Part shown: piece after piece, positions 1 through 6,026 of the stretch | How positions within the stretch are numbered: position 1 is the stretch's first letter | Layout: every line of letters begins with the position of its first letter | Source: Oscillospiraceae bacterium | GTDB lineage: Bacteria > Bacillota > Clostridia > Oscillospirales > Oscillospiraceae | Assembly (NCBI GenBank): GCA_016293265.1 | Contig: JAEDEN010000067.1 | Location: forward strand, 1 to 8,691 | Length of the DNA: 8,691 bases | Direction: 5' to 3' | Program-made: the position numbers and the translations under genes | The notes under the pieces: generated by a model | What the model was told of the DNA's origin: nothing | The model's database searches: none | What the model saw: the letters and a program-made list of their open reading frames with translations, nothing else

Positions 1-181
1 CGAGCATTACGAGGACATCGTGTTCTATGAGATCCTGGCGGAGGAGCTGGCCCTGAGGGACATGGACGGAGAGCCCCTGACCCGGGAGAATTACAGTGCG
101 CTGATGGACCGCATCGACGCCTACCTCTCCGAATTTGACCGCCACGGCACCGACAACATCAGCGTGGACCTGGATGAGTGA
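1..181 (+). CDS. C-terminal end of an unrecognised acidic protein (5' end outside window)
   Basis: An open frame runs from the left edge (first full codon at base 2) to a TGA at 179-181 and gives 59 residues. It is read as coding because the frame is open from the edge, the composition is codon-like (mostly G or C in third positions) and it lies 63 bases before a well-marked gene on the same strand. The visible part is strongly acidic, with many Glu and Asp residues, and looks helical (for example EILAEELALRDMDGE near the start and a second helix around ALMDRIDAYLSEFD). It ends in VDLDE. There is no Cys cluster, membrane segment or catalytic motif that I recognise, and I assign no function. 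It may be co-transcribed with the DUF362 gene because I see no terminator between them. Confidence 0.6.
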   Translation, partial: EHYEDIVFYEILAEELALRDMDGEPLTRENYSALMDRIDAYLSEFDRHGTDNISVDLDE

Positions 182-244
182 CCGTCAGGCCGCCAAGTAC
201 GCATAGGGCGGCCGGAACATGAAAAAATAGAAGGAGAACGAACC

Positions 245-1363
245 ATGGCAGAAAAGGCAAAAGTTTATTTCGCGGACTTCCGCGCCCCCTCCTGGCGGGA
301 AAACCTGACCCAGAAGCTGGCCCGGCTGATGATGACGGCGGGCTTCGGCGACATTGATATGGAGGGCAAGTACGTGGCCATCAAGATCCACTTCGGTGAG
401 CCGGGCAACCTTGCCTACCTGCGGCCCAACTGGGCCAAGGCAGTGGCGGACCTGGTGAAGGCCCAGGGGGGAAAGCCCTTTCTGACGGACTGCAACACCC
501 TTTACGTGGGCGGCCGCAAGAACGCCCTGGACCACCTGGACTCCGCCTATGTCAACGGCTTCTCCCCCTTCTCCACCGGGTGCCACATCCTCATCGCCGA
601 CGGCCTCAAGGGCTCCGACGAGGCCCTGGTCCCCGTGGAGGGCGGCGAATATGTAACGGAGGCCAAGATCGGCCGGGCCATCATGGACGCGGACGTCTTT
701 GTCAGCCTCAGCCACTTCAAGGGCCACGAGCAGGCCGGCATGGGCGGCGCGCTGAAAAACATCGGCATGGGCTGCGGCTCCCGGGCAGGCAAGATGGAGA
801 TGCATAGCTGCGGCAAGCCCTTCGTGAAGACGGAAAAATGCATCGGCTGCGGCAACTGCAAGCGCATCTGCGCCCACGACGCCCCCGTCATCACCGACCG
901 CAAGGCCACCATCGACCCGGACAAGTGCGTGGGCTGCGGCCGCTGCCTGGCCCTTTGCCCCATGGACGCCATCTGCCCCATGAACGACGCCGCCCCGGAG
1001 ATCCTCAACAAGAAGATGGCGGAGTACGCCAAAGCCGTTTTGGAGGGCCGCCCCTGCTTCCACGTGTCTTTGGTGCGGGACGTCTCCCCCTGCTGCGACT
1101 GCCACGGCGAAAACGACGCCCCCATCGTACCGGATGTGGGAATGTTCGCCTCCTTTGATCCCGTGGCCCTGGACCAGGCCTGCGCCGACGCGGTGAACGC
1201 CCAGACGCCACTGCCTGTCTCCGTTCTGTTTGACAAGGGCAAGGACGCCGGCGACCCTGACCGTCTCCACGCCGCCAACCCCAGCACCGAGTGGCAGGTA
1301 TGCCTGGATCACGCGGAAAAGCTGGGACTGGGCACCCGGGATTACGAACTGATCAAGATCTGA
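245..1363 (+). CDS. DUF362 domain protein with two [4Fe-4S] ferredoxin motifs
   Basis: A 372-residue protein, probably cytoplasmic since no signal peptide or membrane segment is seen. The first ~190 residues resemble the DUF362 fold, including a KIHFGEPGN stretch near residue 47 and a SHFKGHEQAGMGGALKNIGMG stretch typical of the family. A bacterial 2x[4Fe-4S] insert follows: Cys199, 202, 205, 209 and Cys228, 231, 234, 238, each spaced CxxCxxCxxxC. The second motif ends in Cys-Pro as usual; the first is followed by Ala. After the ferredoxin part the DUF362 domain resumes, with a further cysteine group at 283, 284 and 286 (PCCDCHGEND) and the family-like FASFDPVALDQA segment. The start ATG is supported by AAGGAG at 231-236. 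The family is expected to carry out electron transfer or redox chemistry, but its substrate is unknown and the neighbours do not reveal one. A terminator follows the stop codon. Confidence 0.9.
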   Translation: MAEKAKVYFADFRAPSWRENLTQKLARLMMTAGFGDIDMEGKYVAIKIHFGEPGNLAYLRPNWAKAVADLVKAQGGKPFLTDCNTLYVGGRKNALDHLDSAYVNGFSPFSTGCHILIADGLKGSDEALVPVEGGEYVTEAKIGRAIMDADVFVSLSHFKGHEQAGMGGALKNIGMGCGSRAGKMEMHSCGKPFVKTEKCIGCGNCKRICAHDAPVITDRKATIDPDKCVGCGRCLALCPMDAICPMNDAAPEILNKKMAEYAKAVLEGRPCFHVSLVRDVSPCCDCHGENDAPIVPDVGMFASFDPVALDQACADAVNAQTPLPVSVLFDKGKDAGDPDRLHAANPSTEWQVCLDHAEKLGLGTRDYELIKI

Positions 1364-1395
1364 CGGCCCGCGCCTGGCGGCGCTCCCATGAAGAA

Positions 1396-1427
1396 AAAAG
1401 AGGAGGGCTGGGAAGCCCTCCTCTTTT
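1396..1427. terminator. Bidirectional intrinsic terminator between DUF362 and lipoprotein genes
   Basis: A perfect 14-bp stem (1396-1409 pairing with 1414-1427) with a 4-base GGGA loop. The stem core is GAGGAGGGCT / AGCCCTCCTC. On the plus strand it ends in TTTTATT; on the minus strand it ends in a T-rich run (TTTTTTCTTC). It lies 32 bases after the DUF362 stop and 14 bases beyond the lipoprotein stop, so it can end both convergent transcripts. Confidence 0.9.
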
Positions 1428-1441
1428 ATTGGATATGACCC

Positions 1442-2260
1442 TTAAAACAGGGCGTTGAACTCCGTTACCACGCTGTCCACGTCGGAGTACACCGCCAGCA
1501 TGATGTAGCAGCCGTTGGAGACAATCCGGGAATTCGTCTTCCAACTTTCAATGGAGGCGGGATACCAGGCGCCGCCGGGGTTGGAGTCGTCGCCCACCTG
1601 GTAGTTGATGCGGGATTGGAGGATGTCCTTCACCGCCTGGACGTCCCCTTCCTTTTCCACCTGGACCAAAACGATCTCGGCGGCCACGGCGCTGATCATG
1701 GGCATATAGACGGCGCACTGCTTGGTGGCGATGTCTCCCAGGCCGGGATAGAACATCTCCAGGGTCTCAGCGTCGGTCATGGCGGTCATGGCGGGCCAAT
1801 TCTCTCCGTGGGCAGCGGCCAGGGAGTCATAAAAGGCGGTCAGGTCCACGTCGGCACTCTGAGCAGGGGGTTCAGGCTGAGGTTCAGGCTGAGGCTGGGG
1901 AGCAGGCTGGACAGGCTTCTGAGCAGGGGTGTCCTTTGCGGGCTTCTGGGGCTGCTCAGCAGGCTTGGCGGCATTCTGGGAGGAAGCGGCATCCCCGGAA
2001 GAGGCGCCGTCCCCGGAAGAGGCAGCATCCTCAGAAGAGGCAGCGTCCTCAGAAGAGGCAGCGTCCTCGGAAGAAGCAGCGTCCTCGGAAGAAGCAGCGT
2101 CCTCAGAAGAAGCGGCGTCCTCGGAGGAGACGGCGGCCTGGGAGGAAGCGGCCTGGGAGGAAGCGGCACCGGAAGGTGCGGTATCCTTTTTGTTGCCGCA
2201 GGCGGCCAGGGTCATGCCCATGCAAAAGGCCATCAGCAGGGCAAAGAGTCTTCTTTTCAT
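1442..2260 (-). CDS. DUF4358-like lipoprotein with repetitive SSEDAA and Pro/Gln linker
   Basis: A 272-residue predicted membrane-anchored lipoprotein. The chosen ATG (2258-2260) gives a textbook signal: MKRR, a hydrophobic core, then lipobox LAAC with the lipidated Cys at residue 21. AAGGAG sits about eight bases upstream. The frame is open 40 codons further upstream, but that part contains the promoter-like region and hides the signal peptide, so it is rejected. Residues ~30-98 are low complexity: two AASSQ units, six SSEDAA units and three variants. Residues ~99-134 are rich in Pro, Gln, Lys and Glu and would be an extended stalk. The globular C-terminal ~138 residues (FYDSLAAAHGENWPAM, then an EIVLVQV strand, a VQAVKDILQSRINYQ helix and a CYIMLAVYSD strand) match my memory of the DUF4358 pattern in clostridial lipoproteins. 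Function is unknown. It is probably a single-gene transcript, divergent from brnQ. Confidence 0.88.
   Translation of the reverse strand: MKRRLFALLMAFCMGMTLAACGNKKDTAPSGAASSQAASSQAAVSSEDAASSEDAASSEDAASSEDAASSEDAASSEDAASSGDGASSGDAASSQNAAKPAEQPQKPAKDTPAQKPVQPAPQPQPEPQPEPPAQSADVDLTAFYDSLAAAHGENWPAMTAMTDAETLEMFYPGLGDIATKQCAVYMPMISAVAAEIVLVQVEKEGDVQAVKDILQSRINYQVGDDSNPGGAWYPASIESWKTNSRIVSNGCYIMLAVYSDVDSVVTEFNALF
1977..2168 (-). repeat. Tandem 18-bp repeat array coding the SSEDAA linker
   Basis: The array lies inside the lipoprotein gene. Six in-register 18-base units run from 2028 to 2135, written on the plus strand as TCCTCAGAAGAGGCAGCG and variants, with degenerate units on both sides. The units at 2028-2045 and 2046-2063 are identical to each other, and so are those at 2064-2081 and 2082-2099, which suggests recent duplication. 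Each unit is six codons, so gain or loss of a unit keeps the frame and only changes linker length. Confidence 0.9.
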
Positions 2261-2351
2261 TTCGGTTTCTCCTTGTTCGTTGTTGGTTTGGTGGGTTCCG
2301 TATGGTCTGACGGCAGGGGACGGAAAAAAGTTCCCCATTTTCCCTTTTTTT

Positions 2352-2380
2352 ATCATACTGCCTGCCGGATCAAACTGCAA
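2352..2380 (-). promoter_or_regulatory. Candidate sigma-A promoter of the lipoprotein gene
   Basis: Read on the minus strand, TTGCAG (2375-2380) and TATGAT (2352-2357) are separated by 17 bases. The -10 box matches TATAAT at five of six positions; the -35 box matches TTGACA at three of six. Transcription would begin near 2345 and leave a leader of about 85 bases before the ATG. This is a by-eye match only. I could not find an equally good promoter for the divergent brnQ gene. Confidence 0.5.
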
Positions 2381-2430
2381 GCCCCTTCCGGCGGCCTCCG
2401 CATCATCTGTTTTTACAAAGGAGTGTTCTC

Positions 2431-3690
2431 ATGCGTCGCACCCGAAGGGACATTTTTGTCATCGGCTTCGCCCTGTTTTCCATGTTTTTCGGCGCGGGCA
2501 ACGTGATCTTTCCCCCCTATCTGGGCCTGAGCTGCGGCAGGGAGTGGTTTTCCGGTTTTCTGTGGTACTATCTGGCGGATATCGGACTGGCTCTGGCGGC
2601 CCTTTTTGCCATTTTGCGCCGGGGCGGCCCCCAGCAGGTGACTCAGTCCCTTGGCGGCAGGGCCTCCCGGCTTTTGATGACCGCCATCGTCCTTTGTATC
2701 GGCCCTATGCTGGCCATTCCCCGCACGGCGGCCACCACTTATGAGATGGCCCTCTCCCCCCTGGTCCCCGGCGTGGATCCCCTGCTTTTCTCCCTGCTGT
2801 TCTTTGCCCTCATCGCCCTGATCTGCCTGCGCCGGAGCGCGGTGGTGGACATTGTGGGCAAGTTCCTGACCCCCGCCCTGCTCCTGGGCCTCCTGGTGCT
2901 GATCGTCCTGGGGGCGGCGGATCCCATCGGCCCGGTGCCGGAGCGGGTGCTGGTGGAGAGCGTAGCCGCCACGGGCATTGAGGCGGGCTACCAGACCATG
3001 GACGTGCTGGCCGCCATGATCTTCGGCACCATCGTCCTCAAAAGTGCAGCGGACAAGGGCCACAGCAGCCCAAAGGAGCAGGCCCGGGTGGTGGCCGGAG
3101 CCGCCCTGGTGGCCGGGACCGCCCTGCTGGCGGTGTATCTGGGCCTCACCTACCTGGGCGTCACCACCTCCCGTTTCTTCGACCTCTCCGTCCAGCGCAC
3201 CTTCCTCATGGTTTCCATCGTCCGCAGCCTCCTGGGCACTCCCGGCGTGTGGCTCTTTTCCCTCATCGTGGCCCTGGCCTGCGTCACCACGGCGGCGGCC
3301 CTGGTCAGCTCCGCGGCGGACTATTTCTCCACCCTTTTCAGGGAAAAAGCCTCCTATGTGGCCATGGTGGTCCTGGTCTGCGCCTTCAGCGCCCTGGCGG
3401 CCAACTTCGGCCTGGATGCCATCGTTGCCCTGGCCGCGCCGGTTTTGAATGTGGTCTATCCCCCCACTCTGGTGCTGGTGGCCCTGTCCTTTCTTGACCG
3501 GTTCCTCCCCGGCCCCGGCCCGGAGCGGTTGGGGGCGGCGGGGGCCTTTGCCGCCAGCCTGCTGACGGCCCTGGGGGTGCCCTTTACAGACGCCCTCCCC
3601 CTGGCCTCCATGGGCTTTGGCTGGCTGCTGCCGGCGGCCCTCTGCGCCGCCCTGGGGTGGATCATGGAAAAACGCCACTCCCCCGGCTGA
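2431..3690 (+). CDS. brnQ: Branched-chain amino acid carrier, BrnQ/LIVCS family
   Basis: A 419-residue polytopic inner-membrane protein, a little shorter than the usual ~430-450 residues of this family. By family knowledge it takes up leucine, isoleucine and valine by cation-coupled symport. Diagnostic stretches are FALFSMFFGAGNVIFPPYLG (residues 13-32), GPMLAIPRTAATTYE (91-105) and GYQTMDVLAAMIFGT in the middle. Hydrophobic segments recur along the whole length, consistent with about 12 membrane helices. The C-terminus ends in a short charged tail (MEKRHSPG). The ATG has a very good ribosome binding site, AAAGGAG at 2417-2423, seven bases upstream. It is divergent from the lipoprotein gene across about 170 bases, with no T-box or other recognisable leader. 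No strong terminator follows, so transcription may continue into tspO. The choice among branched-chain amino acids cannot be read from the sequence. Confidence 0.93.
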   Translation: MRRTRRDIFVIGFALFSMFFGAGNVIFPPYLGLSCGREWFSGFLWYYLADIGLALAALFAILRRGGPQQVTQSLGGRASRLLMTAIVLCIGPMLAIPRTAATTYEMALSPLVPGVDPLLFSLLFFALIALICLRRSAVVDIVGKFLTPALLLGLLVLIVLGAADPIGPVPERVLVESVAATGIEAGYQTMDVLAAMIFGTIVLKSAADKGHSSPKEQARVVAGAALVAGTALLAVYLGLTYLGVTTSRFFDLSVQRTFLMVSIVRSLLGTPGVWLFSLIVALACVTTAAALVSSAADYFSTLFREKASYVAMVVLVCAFSALAANFGLDAIVALAAPVLNVVYPPTLVLVALSFLDRFLPGPGPERLGAAGAFAASLLTALGVPFTDALPLASMGFGWLLPAALCAALGWIMEKRHSPG

Positions 3691-3732
3691 AGCCTCCTGT
3701 TCCTTTTTTACAGGAATAACCCGCAGCGTTTT

Positions 3733-3754
3733 TTGATATCCTATTGATATCCTA
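3733..3754. repeat. Perfect 11-bp tandem duplication upstream of tspO
   Basis: Two exact head-to-tail copies of TTGATATCCTA, at 3733-3743 and 3744-3754. The second copy ends 18 bases before the tspO ATG. The 11-base period is close to one turn of B-DNA, so paired protein-binding sites on one helix face are possible. Each copy contains the palindrome GATATC. No regulator is known from the window, and a replication-slippage duplication would look the same. Confidence 0.6.
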
Positions 3755-3772
3755 TCTCCGGGGTGATTGTAT

Positions 3773-4243
3773 ATGAAGAAATGGAAGACCTATGCCTTCT
3801 GGATCCTTCTTACGGAGGCGGTCGGCGGACTTGCGGGCTGGCTGACGCGGAGAGGGGCCAAAATCTACAACGCAGCCATCACACAGCCGCCTTTCTCGCC
3901 GCCCGGCATCGTGTTTCCGATTGTGTGGGGTATCCTGTTCGCACTGATGGGGATCAGTGCCGCCCGTGTTTATCTGGCGCCGGCATCCAATGCCCGGACC
4001 CGCAGTTTGCTGCTCTTTTTCCTTCAGTTGGCATTCAACTTCTTATGGAGCATCATCTTTTTCAATTTTCAAGCCTTCGGACTTGCCTTTTTCTGGCTGA
4101 TTGCCCTGTGGCTGTTGATCCTGGCGATGCCGTTCTCCTTCCGAAAGGTGGACCGGCTGGCGGCGTGGCTGCAAATTCCCTACCTTTTATGGGTGAGCTT
4201 TGCGGCCTATCTGAACTTTGGCGTATGGATGCTCAACCAATGA
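3773..4243 (+). CDS. tspO: TspO/MBR family membrane protein
   Basis: A 156-residue protein, the normal length for bacterial TspO (about 155-160), with five predicted membrane helices. Conserved features are PPFSPPG (39-45), the following FPIVW with Trp52, FLQLAFNFLWS (83-93, with Asn89 and Trp92), and the C-terminal LLWVSFAAYLNFGVW (138-152). The family binds porphyrins and related ligands and has been linked to tetrapyrrole and stress responses; the role in this organism is not evident. The ATG at 3773 is preferred over an in-frame TTG six bases earlier because GGGGTGAT (about 3760-3767) gives proper spacing to the ATG and would overlap the TTG. GC content is about 55% by hand count, lower than the sampled parts of brnQ (mostly 62-75%). 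It may be co-transcribed with brnQ or have its own promoter; I found no convincing promoter boxes. Confidence 0.93.
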   Translation: MKKWKTYAFWILLTEAVGGLAGWLTRRGAKIYNAAITQPPFSPPGIVFPIVWGILFALMGISAARVYLAPASNARTRSLLLFFLQLAFNFLWSIIFFNFQAFGLAFFWLIALWLLILAMPFSFRKVDRLAAWLQIPYLLWVSFAAYLNFGVWMLNQ

Positions 4244-4255
4244 TCCAACAACGAA

Positions 4256-4271
4256 GGACAGGGGACTGTCC
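4256..4271. repeat. Short inverted repeat after tspO
   Basis: GGACAG (4256-4261) and CTGTCC (4266-4271) form a perfect 6-bp stem with a GGGA loop, starting 12 bases after the tspO stop. There is no T-run after it, so it is not a standard terminator. It could act as a transcript end stabiliser or be part of a REP-like palindrome. Confidence 0.45.
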
Positions 4272-4436
4272 GGCAGCCAAACCCAGACTGCACTCCCTGC
4301 CCACAGTTATTTTTCAGACCGCCGAAAAAGCAGCTTTGAGCCGACATACTACGGGAAAAGCCCCAGCCCGTCCGAACCGCAGGCGAAGGGTGCGGTTGAT
4401 TTTCAAATTCAGTTTGCCTGTTGGTCCACCGCGCAA

Positions 4437-4478
4437 AAAAGGCCCTCACCCAACTTGAAACGTGGGTGAGGGCTTTTT
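4437..4478. terminator. Bidirectional intrinsic terminator between tspO and malQ
   Basis: An 11-bp GC-rich stem, GCCCTCACCCA (4442-4452) pairing with TGGGTGAGGGC (4463-4473), with a 10-base loop. It is extended by a G-T wobble and A-T pairs from the flanking A-run and T-run. The plus strand ends in TTTTT and the minus strand in TTTTTT, so it suits both the tspO transcript and the malQ operon. It lies 64 bases beyond the malQ stop. Confidence 0.9.
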
Positions 4479-4541
4479 CTCAGGTTTCAGCAAAGCAGTT
4501 TTGGGGTTGGGCAAATAATGCTGCTTTTTGCGCTCATGGGC

Positions 4542-6014
4542 TTACGCCCGGTCATAGAGGCAGGTCATTTCGGCGATCTCCCCGGCCAGCGTGTCGGTGA
4601 GAACGCCGGGCTTGAGGCGCCACTGCCAGTTGCCCTGGGGAATGCCGGGGGTATTGATGCGCCCCTCGTCCTCCAGGTAGTCCTGCATCTGGGCGATGAA
4701 CAGGTCGGCCACGGAGCTCATGCCGCCCCGGATGACACCCCGGCAGAAGCCCTCGGCGTCGTTCAGCCCCAGGTACCTGGTGGCCATGGCGATGTCCTCC
4801 GCCGCCGCCTCATGGCGCCAGCGGGCCAGGGGTGCGTTGTCGTGGGTCCCGGCATAGCAGACACAGCGGCGGGTATAGGTATGGGGCAGGTAGTTGCTGG
4901 GCTCCCGGGAGTCGAAGGCGAATTCCAGCACCTTCATGCCGGGGAAGCCGGAGTCCTCCAGCAGTTGGCGCACCTGGGGGGTGAGGTAGCCCAAATCCTC
5001 GGCGATGAACTGCAGGTCGGGGAACCAGTCCTTCAAAACCCGCAAAAGGTCCATGCCGGGGCCCTTGACCCAGTGGCCGTTCTTGGCGGTCTCAGCGCCG
5101 GCGGGCACGGCCCAGTAGCTTTCCAGCCCACGGAAATGGTCGATGCGCAGCACATCATACAGCTTTCCGGCCCCCGCGATGCGGCGGATCCACCAGCCGT
5201 AGCCATCGGCCTTCATGGCCTCCCAGTCGTACAGGGGATTGCCCCAGAGCTGGCCGTCCGCCGTGAAGCTGTCAGGCGGCACGCCGGAGACCTCCACCGG
5301 CACGTTCCGCTCGTCCAGCTGGAAGCTGCCGGGATCGGCCCATACGTCCGCGGAGTCCATGGCCACGTAAATGGGCAGGTCGCCGATGATCCCCACCCCT
5401 TTTTCGTGGGCATAGGCCCGCAGGGCGGTCCACTGGCGGAAGAACAAAAACTGAATGAAGGTGAAGAGGCGAATGTCCCCTTCCAGCTCCCGCCGGCTCT
5501 TTTCCAGCGCCTCCGCCCTGCGGAAGCGCACATCCTCCGGCCAATCCGTCCAGGCCTTCATGCCGTTGGCCCGCTTGAGGGCCATGAACAGTGCGTAATC
5601 GGGGAGCCAGGCCTTGTTTTCCTCCCGGAAGGCGGAAAGCTCCTTCTCATAACGGTCCCAGCCCCGCTCCGTGGCCTTTTGCAGCACCGCGAAGCGGCTG
5701 TTGTAGATCTTGCCATAGTCCACCTTCCCGGGGTCCGTGCCCCAGTCGGTGGAATCCAGCTCCTCCTTTGTGACCAGGCCGTCGGCCGCCAGGGCCTCCA
5801 GATCCACGAAATAGGGGTTTCCCGCGTAAGCGGAAAAGCTCTGGTAAGGGGAGTCGCCGTAGCTGGTGGGACTTACGGGCAAAATCTGCCACCAGCGCTG
5901 CTTTGCCCGGGCCAGGAAGTCCACAAAGGCCCGGGCCTCCTTACCCAGCGTACCGATGCCGTAGGGGGAGGGCAGCGAAGAGATCGGCAGTAGGATGCCG
6001 CTGCTTCTTTCCAT
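4542..6014 (-). CDS. malQ: 4-alpha-glucanotransferase (amylomaltase, GH77)
   Basis: A 490-residue cytoplasmic enzyme of normal family length. It transfers alpha-1,4-glucan segments between maltooligosaccharides and releases glucose, feeding maltodextrin breakdown. The N-terminus has the family pattern SGILLPISSLPSPYGIGTLG, then SPYQSFSAYAGNPYF and GDLPIYVAMDSADVW. The GH77 catalytic set is intact: nucleophile Asp292 in RIDHFRG, acid/base Glu339 in AEDLG and the stabilising Asp392 in GTHDN. By spacing these correspond to Asp293, Glu340 and Asp395 of Thermus amylomaltase. The sequence after GTHDN (APLARWR) departs from the commoner DTTLGW-type pattern, but the catalytic residues remain. The ATG is preceded by AGGTGG at 6021-6026. 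It is the last gene of the operon, 12 bases after the second permease, and is followed by a terminator. The context supports glucan import followed by intracellular processing. Confidence 0.97.
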   Translation of the reverse strand: MERSSGILLPISSLPSPYGIGTLGKEARAFVDFLARAKQRWWQILPVSPTSYGDSPYQSFSAYAGNPYFVDLEALAADGLVTKEELDSTDWGTDPGKVDYGKIYNSRFAVLQKATERGWDRYEKELSAFREENKAWLPDYALFMALKRANGMKAWTDWPEDVRFRRAEALEKSRRELEGDIRLFTFIQFLFFRQWTALRAYAHEKGVGIIGDLPIYVAMDSADVWADPGSFQLDERNVPVEVSGVPPDSFTADGQLWGNPLYDWEAMKADGYGWWIRRIAGAGKLYDVLRIDHFRGLESYWAVPAGAETAKNGHWVKGPGMDLLRVLKDWFPDLQFIAEDLGYLTPQVRQLLEDSGFPGMKVLEFAFDSREPSNYLPHTYTRRCVCYAGTHDNAPLARWRHEAAAEDIAMATRYLGLNDAEGFCRGVIRGGMSSVADLFIAQMQDYLEDEGRINTPGIPQGNWQWRLKPGVLTDTLAGEIAEMTCLYDRA

Positions 6015-6026
6015 GGGCCGCCACCT

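Larger units (their letters stand above)
4244..4541. other. Intergenic stretch between tspO and malQ without a convincing gene
   Basis: About 300 bases. It begins with a small inverted repeat (GGACAG / CTGTCC around a GGGA loop, 4256-4271) and ends with the terminator at 4437-4478. Short open frames exist on both strands in 4207-4469, but none has a ribosome binding site and the minus-strand one would start inside the terminator stem. Base composition is more even than in the neighbouring genes. It could be a decayed insertion or a dispersed noncoding repeat, but nothing here proves it. Confidence 0.5.

Noticed and set aside
188..213. Inverted repeat GGCCGCC / GGCGGCC before the DUF362 gene
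   Set aside because: It has only 7 bp of stem with a 12-base loop and no T-run, which is easily met by chance in GC-rich DNA. It is not called a terminator.
219..230. Minimal upstream frame ATG AAA AAA TAG before the DUF362 ribosome binding site
   Set aside because: It has no ribosome binding site and is very short; it is likely a chance occurrence.
185..1312. 375-codon minus-strand open frame opposite the DUF362 gene
   Set aside because: Its composition is low-information (Gly, Ala, Val, His rich), and the plus strand holds an unmistakable ferredoxin-type protein.
1929..2744. Long plus-strand open frame rich in SEEAA repeats, antisense to the lipoprotein gene
   Set aside because: It is the mirror of the 18-bp repeat array, has no ribosome binding site, and runs into brnQ in another frame. 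The minus-strand frame has a lipobox and a good start.
2413..3678. 421-codon minus-strand open frame opposite brnQ
   Set aside because: Its product is a Gly/Gln/His/Arg-rich sequence without family character, typical of an antisense shadow in GC-rich DNA. The plus-strand frame encodes a clear BrnQ.
3695..3734. Possible terminator after brnQ (TCCTGT / ACAGGA stem, later a run of six T)
   Set aside because: The stem is only 6 bp with a 9-base T-rich loop, and the T-run starts 13 bases after the stem. This is too weak to call, so read-through into tspO remains possible.
4207..4469. Small open frames of about 80 codons on both strands after tspO
   Set aside because: There is no ribosome binding site, they overlap the tspO end and the terminator, and I recognise no protein family. 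They were kept only as part of the description of a gene-poor stretch.
4518..5993. 491-codon plus-strand open frame opposite malQ
   Set aside because: It is an antisense shadow; the minus strand encodes an intact GH77 enzyme with all catalytic residues.
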